A stretch of DNA of 64,000 nt from Lepas anatifera (taxonomy: Eukaryota; Arthropoda; Thecostraca; Lepadidae). The notes below the pieces were generated by a model. The model did no database searches and was not told the origin of the DNA. It worked only from the letters and a program-made list of their open reading frames with translations. Below, in pieces: positions 34,017-42,450 of this stretch; the first letter of the stretch is position 1; the number at the start of each line of letters is the position of its first letter. The position numbers and the translations under genes were made by a program. The stretch is from positions 1,495,001 through 1,559,000 of the forward strand of contig JAOTON010000896.1 of the NCBI GenBank assembly GCA_034440635.1, in the 5' to 3' direction.

Positions 34017-35509
34017 ATGAAAAATTCTAACGCAGTCGGTATTGATGGCATACCTTTGATGGCGGTACGCAAGTGTTTACCATCGCGTGTTCCGGTGCTA
34101 CTGCGTATCATAAACAAGTCCCTATCATCTGGCATCTTCCCAAACTTGCGGAAAACAGCATGCGTTGTCCCTATACATAAGTCTGGAGACCCTTCTTCAC
34201 CTGGAAGCTATAGACCCATCTCTCTACTCAGTGTGCTGTCAAAGATCACCGAAAAATTGTCTGCAAGCAGCTTATGAAGTATCTCAGCTCAACCTCTATC
34301 CTGGCTGATACGCAGTATGCCTACCGACCTCACCATTCAACAGAAGATGCGATGCTCGATTTTATCAATCACGTCCATAAAAACATGGATGATGGCCTTG
34401 TCACCTCAGTAACAGCCATCGATCTCAGCAAGGCCTTCGACAGCGTCAACCACGATCTTCTGCTGGAGAAACTGGGGTGGTATGGAATATCCCCACACTG
34501 GTTTGGAAGCTACCTGAATCAGAGAAGGCAGAAAGTAAGAGGGGGCTCTGGTACACTACCAGTGACCCACGGGGTGCCACAGAGCTCATTGGTTGGGTCA
34601 CTGCTGTTCAGCCTGTTCACCAATGACCTGTCGAACTTTGTACCATACGGCAAGCTGATACCATACGCCGATGACACCCAGATCATTGATGAATGCACAC
34701 CGACACCCCTATGCTTAGCTGAACTGAAGAGGCGAGCTGAAGACACGCTACATGCCCTCCAAACCTGGTTCGGAAGAAATTCACTGAAAATGAACGCGTC
34801 AAAAACTGATTTCATCCTCATTGGAACCAAAGCCACTCTGAAACAGACAGCTGACTTCCGGATACAGATATCTGAGTCTCTCCGACCTCCATATAAAACC
34901 ATCAAATTGTTGGGTGTTGTGATCGACCGAACGCTTTCTTGGGAACATCACATTTCAAAGGTCGTTCAAAAATGTTTTGGGTCCTTGGTGGCTCTTAGCA
35001 GATTTCGCCATCACTTCACACCCGAAGCCCTGCATCTAATCATCCAGGCCCATGTCCTTCCACATGTCGGATACTGCCTCCCGGCTTGGGGAGGGGCAAC
35101 CAAGACCCAGTTGGGAAGGGTGCAAAATGCCATCAACTTTGGAGCTGGAATTATCACCGGCACTCGAAAAAGGCAACACGTCACACCAGCTCTCAGGAGC
35201 CTTGGCTGGGATAATATCGAAACCAGTATTGCCGAACGCGATTACCTTAAAATATTTAAGGTAGCTCACGTCGACCACTCTCCAGCAGCCCTAAAGGCAA
35301 TGCTACCACCAAGGGAAAGTGTCTCCGCAGGGGTGACTAGAAACTCAAACACCCAGCTCCAACTGCCTCGATGTCGACTGGAGAGTACGAAGCGTGCCTT
35401 TCCGTACAGGGCTATTGCCCACTGGAACACGCTTCCCAGGGACGTCACTCGGATCCATAGGCTGGACGCAATAAAGAAGTATTTCCACAGAAAACTAGAC
35501 GATGAATAA
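34017..35509 (+). pseudogene. LINE reverse transcriptase and ORF2 C-terminus
   Basis: RT blocks appear in order: AVGIDGIPL (34036), YRPISLLSVLSK (34209), YRPHHSTEDA (34321), AIDLSKAFDSVNHD, HGVPQSS (motif normally GVPQGS), and the catalytic YADD (34664-34675). The frame then runs to the end of ORF2 with LGVVIDRTLSW and a His/Cys-poor C-terminal domain. One frameshift separates 34017-34277 from 34274-35509 around the ATGA at 34274. Apart from that and the GVPQS(S) change, this is the most intact polymerase in the window. It probably arrived recently but cannot function alone because its 5' part is inverted. Confidence 0.85.
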
Positions 35510-35995
35510 TAACTTGGATGGTATGCTTAGTTATAGCGTGGATTTTACGTTTGCTGCTTGTCACCTGTGTGTCAAAGGCGTTACGACACCTGATGTACGA
35601 ATGTGTGGTATCTGTGAATACCTATATATAACAATGGAATTTGTAACGATACCTGAAAAACCAAATAATTGGATGGGACTCGTGCTATGAATACATGAAT
35701 ACAGAATACAGAATACGTTATTTCATTTCATTCATTTTCACGTCCACGTCATACATTCATATTCATATGTTCATCGGCCACTGATATTTCTCATATTGCC
35801 AAAGCTCCTATTGGCAATGTAAGAAAGGCAGTACATAAGTTCTTCCGCTATTGATGCTTCTCATATTTTCCAACCATTACCGCCCATACAAAATCCGGAG
35901 GGATTATAAATGATATTGTCATTTTGATATGCACATCAATTAATTTTTCCTTGCTGTCTTGGGTGCATGTCCCACTCACTGCTCTCAGCTTCTTC

Positions 35996-35998
<3 letters not shown>

Positions 35999-36040
<42 letters not shown>
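35999..36040. repeat. (TA)n microsatellite at left edge of Penelope-like element
   Basis: About 20 TA units. An AT-rich tract also lies at the opposite edge (39574-39630). Confidence 0.95.
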
Positions 36041-36041
<1 letters not shown>

Positions 36042-36199
36042 TGGAATATTTTGGCAGGATATTTTCATTTTTACATGTTTTGTTGAAGACCAAGGAATAT
36101 TTAGTGTTGATTAGCTTTTTCGTTTCTTGCTCGAATTCTCTCCACGTGTTTCGCTGTTCTTGACTTAGTTTAAATATTTGGTTAGTAAAGGTATCCATT

Positions 36200-36252
36200 T
36201 AATGGATTTTTTACGTTTCGGTGTACACTCACCATCGTCAGAAAATTACATA
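36200..36252 (-). ncRNA. Hammerhead-ribozyme-like motif, left arm
   Basis: On the minus strand CTGACGA (36241-36235) is followed by a GGTG...CACC hairpin and GAAACGTA (36219-36212). This is the conserved CUGANGA / stem II / GAAA core of a type I hammerhead. The ACGU after GAA would form the minimal 2-bp helix III, leaving A at the cleavage position. TTTT before and AAAAA after could pair as helix I. One extra U sits between CUGACGA and stem II, which departs from the canonical core. Minimal hammerheads are known from the terminal repeats of Penelope-like elements, and the position after the endonuclease fits. Activity is not shown. Confidence 0.55.
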
Positions 36253-36397
36253 AAGTACAATATTTTACACACACAGAATACATATAACATAATTAAACTT
36301 TTTGATTCGAGTTGGGACGGTTAGGTTTAAAAATTCTTCTTCTTTGAATTTTTTACGTCAATCAGGTTGCATGTTAGTTCGTGTTCGCATCCTCCGT

Positions 36398-36907
36398 CTA
36401 GGTTGGCTGTTTAGGTCTTAGTTTTTTAATAGTTCTAATCTTGTGTAGGACTTGTTTGTTTATTTCCGGGCTTATTTGATTGATGAGCAGCGCTTCGGAA
36501 ATCTCTAGTCGCTTTGGGTCGTTGTTTCGTAGCAATTTTCTAGTGTTGGTCTCGAGGTCGTTTCGGAGTAGTCGGTGGTTGTGTTCTTGTCGCATGTGTC
36601 GATGTGGTGCTCCGTCATTCAGATGGTACGACATTCTCCGGGAGAGAGTGGTGGCCGTCATTCCAACGTAGCTTATCTTAAGAAGCTTGCAGTCTTCTTC
36701 AGGACAGAAATATTGATAGACTACGTTGGTCTGCTTGGTGTCCTTTGTGATGGTGATCGGGTTGTTGCGCATGACTAACTCCCGTGTTTTTCGACTTTTG
36801 TAGTACACGATGAGGTTCAGGTTGTTGTTCTTGTCAGTGCAGGCGACGTTGTTGTGCACAATTTGCTTAACAACACGTTCATCTACTCGGTATGATGACG
36901 TCATCAT
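36398..36907 (-). CDS. GIY-YIG endonuclease domain of Penelope-like element
   Basis: The 169-residue open frame contains VVYQYFCP (about residues 66-73) in the GIY position, SYVGMTATTLSRRM (about 82-95) as the YIG and conserved Arg region, HLNDGAP and HMRQEHN, and EALLI (about 138-142), which supplies the expected catalytic Glu. These are the landmarks of the C-terminal endonuclease that Penelope-like elements use to nick the target. The start shown lies in the palindrome and is probably not a natural start; in an intact element this domain follows the reverse transcriptase. The frame is uninterrupted to its stop, unlike its plus-strand twin. Confidence 0.75.
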   Translation of the reverse strand: MMTSSYRVDERVVKQIVHNNVACTDKNNNLNLIVYYKSRKTRELVMRNNPITITKDTKQTNVVYQYFCPEEDCKLLKISYVGMTATTLSRRMSYHLNDGAPHRHMRQEHNHRLLRNDLETNTRKLLRNNDPKRLEISEALLINQISPEINKQVLHKIRTIKKLRPKQPT

Positions 36908-37143
36908 ACCGAGTAGATGACGTCATCATACCGAGTAGATGAACGCGTTGTTAAGCAAATTGTGCACAACAACGTCGCCTGCACTGACAGGAACAACAAC
37001 CTGAACCTCATCGTGTACTACAAAAGTCGAAAAACACGGGAGTTAGTCATGCGCAACAACCCGACCACCATCACAAAGGACACCAAGCAGACCAACGTAG
37101 TCTATCAATATTTCTGTCCTGAAGAAGGCTGCAAGCTTCTTAA

Positions 37144-37935
37144 AGGGAGATACGCGAAAAAATATTATTGTGGTTTCTTGCTATTTGAAAAATCCTGATA
37201 ACGAAACTATCAATTATTTTTGCATCTTCGGCAAAATTTTGGGAGGTCACTAACTTATTACCGAAATAGGTTAACAGTTTCGATAAAACGCCCATCACTT
37301 ACCCACGCCCATACCCATCACTTACTTTACGAAAACTATTTTAAGTTGAAAAGTAATGTTTCTTTTATAGTACAAAGGTCTGCTCTCCTGTATTTGTATT
37401 TGAATTAATTTTAAAAAGCTTTTAAAAACTACAAAATGAATTAGTCTGCCCTAGAAACGGAAAAAACATAATTAGTCAATTCTTCAGTGGCTTCGTACCT
37501 CGGGTCTTGAGTCATTTTCTGCTTCGGCCCCATATTGACAAAACTTTTTGCGTCAGGCAGGTCACGTGACCCCGGTTTGAGAATTCCTAGACTTCTGATT
37601 GGTTAATTGTGATTTCTTTTTAAGCCCTATATTTCTGTTTCAAAATAATTTTGGAATGTTGTTTTTCTAAAGTAATTTTTTCTGTAGTAGCCCAAAGTTC
37701 TACATCACTGTTTAGGATAGGTATGACCTAATTCTTAGAGAAATTGATAGCCTTAGCCGTGTGTACGTCATATACATCGATACTAGGTGTACCGGTAAAG
37801 TCGTCTAGAAATGTTGACTTTGAGAGCAATTTGAAGGCATTTGCAGGCCAAATTCGCAAAAATGAGAATAGGACTTCTGAAACAACTTTTTGTAACCTTT
37901 TGATATAGTCAATAATTTTTTTCGCGTATCTCCCT
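37144..37935. mobile_element. TTAA-flanked MITE inserted in the Penelope-like element
   Basis: Terminal inverted repeats are AGGGAGATACGCGAAAAAA and its inverse, about 19 bp nearly perfect. TTAA lies at 37140-37143 and 37936-37939. The opposite Penelope arm shows the empty site, GCTTCTTAAGATAAGC, which proves the boundaries and the TTAA duplication. The 792-bp interior is AT-rich and has no recognisable transposase. The TTAA duplication suggests piggyBac, but the AGGG start differs from the usual CCC, so superfamily is uncertain. Confidence 0.9.
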
Positions 37936-37987
37936 TTAAGATAAGCTACGTTGGAATGACGACCACCACTCTCTCCCGGAGAATGTC

Positions 37988-39007
37988 TTTTTTTCACTTT
38001 TTTATTCATATTCGTACCAAAACTAGCACAAACCCACCACTCAAATCCACTTCAACCACACTCGCAACCACAAATCCACTTCCTGATGGCGTCTCTATAG
38101 CTACTAGAGTACAAAGAGCGATGGCCTACGGGGCCTGCCATTACCTGGAGATGGCGGCACACAGACAAAAAGAACAAATCTACAAGCACAGTGTACCGGT
38201 TCCCTCTCTGCATCCAAACAACCATGCTCTGCAACCAAAACCCAAAGGGTGCACTCAGAAAACCACAGCCATCTCAGATTCGTACATGATGCGCACCAAC
38301 AGCTATCAAAACAAGTGACAATAGTGGTGTCCCCTACAGCACTTTACATCACTGCTGACCTACGGGAGGTCAGCAGCCGCTCGTTGGCACCACCTGGCGG
38401 AATTACAGCACTAGCCCGGGATAACATTCCTGCATATTTCTTTGTATTTATCGTGGAGGCGCCCAGAAGCTACCTGTGCATTGCGCATATGGTGTGTTGG
38501 CGTTAAAGCGAGGGTATGTAATTGTAGCTACAATAACTACCAGTGCATGTGGGCATGTATGTGCGTGATTTTGTTTATGTAACTACTGAAGATGTTGATC
38601 TCGTCTCAAGAATTCCCATAGCCTTCCCCATATTTCCCCAAATTGACTTTCTCTGGCCGTAATTTTCGAAATATACTTCTCGATCGTGAGGTATTGATGT
38701 ATAAATCGTTTCAGCTTCTCAAACTTCAGGTGTTCCGGGTAGTCTTTTTCCTTCCAAATAAACTGATTTGTGAGCATAATGACTGTATTAGCACGTATGG
38801 TTTGATTTAAGTTACGCAGATGAAGACCGACAAATATATTTATGTTTGTCAAATGGGTTCGTAGTCCCAATAATTCTTCCACACCGAGCCAAAGTAATCT
38901 AACTGAGGACACTTCCAGAATTTGTGCGTAATATTTTCTGAATACATCGGACAGGTTTTGCACTTGTCGGTTTCCAAAAGCCCCATTAGGTAAAGAAGTC
39001 TGTTCGT
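37988..39007 (-). mobile_element. L1/Tx1-like LINE 3' fragment inserted in the Penelope-like element
   Basis: The flanking 14-mers TCCCGGAGAATGTC (37974-37987) and TCCCGGACAATGTC (39008-39021) differ at one base and represent a target duplication. The opposite Penelope arm shows the single-copy site. The minus strand begins, truncated, with the C-terminal Cys/His segment of an L1/Tx1-type ORF2 (CKTCPMYSENITHKFWKCP near 38930). After a frameshift it continues to a stop at 38583 (NQFIWKEKDYPEHLKFEKLK). About 600 bp of 3' UTR follow, ending in an A-rich tail at 37988-38009 (minus strand). Confidence 0.8.
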
Positions 39008-39407
39008 TCCCGGACAATGTCTTACCATCTGAATGACGGAGCACCACATCAACACATGCGACAAGAACACAACCGCCGATTACTCCGAAACGACCCCGAG
39101 ACCAACACTAGAATATTGCTACGAAACAACGACCCAAAGCGACTAAAGATTTCCGAAGCGCTGCTCATCAAACAAATAAGCCCGGAAATAAACAAACAAC
39201 TCAAGTCCTACACAAGATTAGAACTATTCAAAAACTAAGACCTAAACAGCCAACCTAGACGGAGGATGCGAACACGAACCAACATGCAACCTCCTGATTG
39301 ACGTCAAAAATTCAAAGAAGAAGAATTTGTAAACCTAACCGTCCCAACTCGAATCAGAAAGTGTAATTATGTTATATGTGTTCTGTGTGTGTAAAATATT
39401 TTACTTT

Positions 39408-39460
39408 ATGTAATTTTCTGAAGATAGTGAGTGTACACCGAAACGTAAAAAATGCATTAA
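39408..39460 (+). ncRNA. Hammerhead-ribozyme-like motif, right arm
   Basis: CTGAAGA (39418-39424), a hairpin GTG...CAC, and GAAACGTA (39440-39447) repeat the left-arm motif on the opposite strand. The N7 base differs (A instead of C), which the consensus allows. Stem II has lost one G-C pair (AGTG against CACC), so this copy is probably weaker. Confidence 0.5.
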
Positions 39461-39573
39461 ATGGATACCTTTGCTAACCAATTATTTAAACTAACTCAAG
39501 AACAGCGAAAAACATGGGGAGAATTGGAGCGAGAAACGAACAAGCTAATCAACACTAAATATTCTTTGGTCTT

Positions 39574-39630
39574 AAATATATATATATATTTATTTATTAT
39601 ATATATATAAAAAAATATATATATATATGT
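39574..39630. repeat. AT-rich (TA)n tract at right edge of Penelope-like element
   Basis: Interrupted TA repeats; counterpart of the tract at 35999-36040. Confidence 0.9.
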
Positions 39631-39862
39631 TCACGATATAGGGTTGTGCTAATGACGTGGCTGTTTTTGTTCCTCTCGACTATTATGTAAGCAGTCTTTC
39701 ACTCTGCAAGAGTACAATTCAATTACATTTGAAACCCCTCTCTATTTTTAGTTTCTGGAACCATTTCTGTCCAAAAATATGGGAATATAAATGAACTATC
39801 ACATGATATCTTATTAATAACGTTCACGTAGTCTGACTGTCGCTCAATAGTGTACTAACAGA

Positions 39863-40221
39863 CAGGGGCGGATCCAGGATTTCCTCAAGGAGGAGGCGAA
39901 CTCAATACTCGAGGGGCTCGTCGCTTGGAGAGGGGCCCACGACTCGGGTGGGAGGGACCGCGGAAAAACATTAAATGTGATGGAAATCCGCTTAAAAAAG
40001 TTGTCCATGCCCCACCCGGGGTCATGTTACAGGCTTCCACCACACCTACACACTCGCACGCACTTTTTAGTCAGTATATACATGCACAGGCGAAGATTTT
40101 CACTCATATCACCCCTGCGGGTGGTCTGGAAGCTGCGCTGGGAGGCGTTTCTTTCCAGTGCTTAATTTCGGCTTAAGGTGGGGGCGATCGCCCCATCGCG
40201 CTCTCTTTGGTTGCGTCCTTG
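39863..40221. mobile_element. hAT-like element related to 59904-61081
   Basis: The left end is CAGGGGCGGATCCAGG. The right part, GGGGGCGATCGCCCCATCGC ending CCTTG, is the inverse of the 5' end of the element at 59904. Both also share the inverted block GGAGGCGTTTCTTTCCAGTGC. The flanking octamers CTAACAGA (39855-39862) and GTAACAAA (40222-40229) match at 6 of 8 positions. Non-coding. Confidence 0.65.
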
Positions 40222-40229
40222 GTAACAAA

Positions 40230-42450
40230 TGTCACATTATGTCAAAGTAGCGTCGTTCAAAAACAACTTTTGTACTTTTCAGACTCGAACCCACTTTCTT
40301 CCCATTATATATTCAATTCTGGTTTCAATGAGCCACATTCCAAGGATCTACGACAACGGGAAAGATCGTCTCAAAACGGTTAAAGATCTCATGTTTCAGG
40401 CGCGATTGGCCGCCCGGCGTTGCAGTCTCCCCTTGTTGAATTGGGATGAAAGGGGTGCATAACCTACCAGTAAAAACAGCGTGGCATGTGCATGCGTATA
40501 CGAGCGGTAGATGGAATTTAACATGCAGGCATTTACTTGTCAGATGTATTTGCAGCACAATACAAATACATGTTATTCCACAAAAGACCTGAAATTAAAT
40601 TGTTAAACACCCTAGTACTCTAAATCCCGACAGAACAGGAATGCCTTCCGGAGGCAAACCTTTCTCTGGCAACATTCGTTGGAGAACGTCGTTGGGGAAG
40701 GTGCTTCTCCCTATTCTCCTGCAAACTATTTAAGAGCTCTGATACTGCTAGAAGAAGAACCTTGCTGCATATTTTTACCCTTTGGATGGCTCACGAAATC
40801 TTCCACCAGCTTTACACCACGTTCTGTGGGACTGTTCACGACAGTAAGTTCTAGAATAACCTGAACGGAAGTTATAACCAGTCACCAGCTTCTCAACGGA
40901 GCCATTTCATGTCAGAATCTTTCAGATTCAGGCGCTCGAATACCAGCCAGCTTTCAGGAATGACAAATCAGCAGAGGCTTGGTACCGAGCTGAGCTCTTC
41001 ATAGCCTCTGTCGGAAACTTTAGCCTACCCAACTGAAAGGTGTATGGTTTTGCTGTTTAGGCCAGGTACTGTGTCACTGCCTTTTTACCTCCAGCATTGT
41101 GATTCTTATTTGCGAGGCAGATTATAACTTTCTGGGCATAAATGACACTTGCGTTTGCGCATTAACTTCAGCGCCTCTATACAATACCGGAGTATTTTTA
41201 TTGGAAGACCTATCTGGGAACTGTCCTGAATCATCAGGCCCGGCTAGTGCTTTGGTGCTGGAAGACATGCCAGCTCTGCTTTTCTTGAGAAGATAATCAC
41301 GAATTGCGCTAGCTGGTGTACGTGTGGCTGTCAGGAGGAGGTTGCCTCCAACAAATGGCTGTTTAGAAGACCCAGAGCCCGATAGTCAGCTGTGGGTGTG
41401 GGTTCCTCCGTCGCGGATAGTCAGCTTTAGAGCCTTCTATGAGCCTCAAAGCTATCCATAAAATGCAGTGTAGTGCTTTCATTAAGTTAATATAGAAATC
41501 GCCCTGAATGTGCTGAAGTCAGTTTGCCATCAGCTGTGGTACCTGTGCACAGAAAGTTATATTCAGTCCCGCTGGTGAGAACCACCATCTTGGAGGTAAG
41601 GAGCCAGTCGCATAACAATTGGCCAAAACAGCAAACAATTCACATTTGACTAGGGCAAGCTTAAGATTCCGATATAGGCTATGAAGAGCTCGGTGAATGC
41701 TCGGTACTAATCTTCAGCCAGCTTCTCACTCCCGACAGCTGGCTGGTATTCGATTACCTGAATCTGAAATATTCTGACCAGAAATGGCTCCGTTAAGAAG
41801 CTGGTGACTGCTATAGCTTCTCCTGTTTCAAGGTATTCCAGAACTTAATGTGGTGAACAATCCCACAGAACGTGGTGTGACGCTGGTGGAAGATTTCGTG
41901 AGCCATCCAAAGGGTAAAAATATGCAGCAGGGTCTCCTTCTAGTAGTATCAGAGCACTTAAATAGTTCGCAAGAGAAAAGGGAGAAGCACCTTCCCCAAC
42001 AACGTTCTCCAACAAATGTTACCAGAGAAAGGTTCGCCTCCGGAAGGCATTCCTATTTTGTCAGGATTTAGAGTACTAGGGTGCTGAACCATTCAATTTC
42101 AGGTCTTTTGTGGAATAACATGTATTTGTATTGCGCTGCAAATACATCTGACATGTAAATGCTTGCATGTTAAATCACATCTACCGCTCTTATACGCACG
42201 CACATGCCATGCTGTCTTTACTGGTAGGTTATGCACCCCTTTTATCCCAGTTTAACAGAGGGGAGACTGCAACGCTGGGCGGCCAATCGCGCGTAAAACA
42301 TGAAATCTTTAACCGTTTTGAGGCGATCTTTCCTGTTGTCGTGGATACTTGGAATGTGGCTCATTGAAATCAGAATTGAATATATAATGGGAAAAAGGCT
42401 GGTTCGAGTCTGAAAAGTAAAAAGTTTTTTTGACCGACCCTAATGTCACA
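40230..42450. mobile_element. Large inverted-repeat (foldback) element
   Basis: Two arms of about 950 bp (40230-41190 and about 41490-42450) are inverted copies of each other along their whole length. Shared landmarks include AATGAGCCACATTCCAAG on the left, mirrored near 42350, and CACGAAATCTTCCACCAGC, mirrored near 41890. The spacer of about 300 bp is unique. The arms differ by substitutions and small gaps. Short frames in the two arms (40558-40325 and 42167-42367) translate to similar peptides, but without a recognisable domain. No target duplications or transposase are apparent. It may be a non-autonomous foldback transposon or two abutting inverted copies of an unknown repeat. Confidence 0.65.

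Larger units (their letters stand above)
32600..35740. mobile_element. CR1/L2-like LINE with inverted 5' part (twin-priming structure)
   Basis: The left part (about 33930 down to 32630) reads on the minus strand as endonuclease and linker. The right part (about 34021-35740) reads on the plus strand as reverse transcriptase, ORF2 C-terminus and 3' UTR. Thus the element's 5' segment is inverted relative to its 3' segment, with the segments meeting near 33930-34020. This is the layout produced when a second primer starts on the same RNA during LINE insertion (twin priming). The 3' end is a (GAATACA)n tail near 35690-35720. Outer target duplications are not obvious. Confidence 0.75.
36917..39247 (+). 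pseudogene. Second copy of the Penelope GIY-YIG endonuclease, split by two insertions
   Basis: 36917-37143 encodes the same N-terminal block as the minus-strand copy. Coding resumes at 37940-37987 (SYVGMTTTTLSRRM) and again at 39022-39238, ending with a shortened C-terminus. The breaks are exactly the positions of the TTAA-flanked MITE and the LINE. Differences from the other arm are mostly single substitutions, so the two arms were identical not very long before these insertions. Confidence 0.8.
36041..39560. mobile_element. Penelope-like element, head-to-head inverted copies with nested insertions
   Basis: The 3' part of a Penelope-like element is present twice, in opposite orientation. 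It comprises the GIY-YIG endonuclease, then a hammerhead-like motif, then a shared segment ending near TTAGTGTTGATTAGC. The left arm reads minus from 36907 to 36041. The right arm reads plus from 36917 to 39560. They meet in a perfect palindrome with repeated GATGACGTCATC (about 36889-36942). The right arm is lengthened by two insertions, 37144-37935 and 37988-39007. No reverse transcriptase domain of the element is present. Penelope-like elements often carry inverted or partial copies, but a near-perfect palindrome with both arms reading outward is worth noting. Confidence 0.8.

Noticed and set aside
36900..36945. CRE-type regulatory site (TGACGTCA)
   Set aside because: The TGACGTCA octamers occur only because the element junction is palindromic; no promoter context supports a regulatory role.
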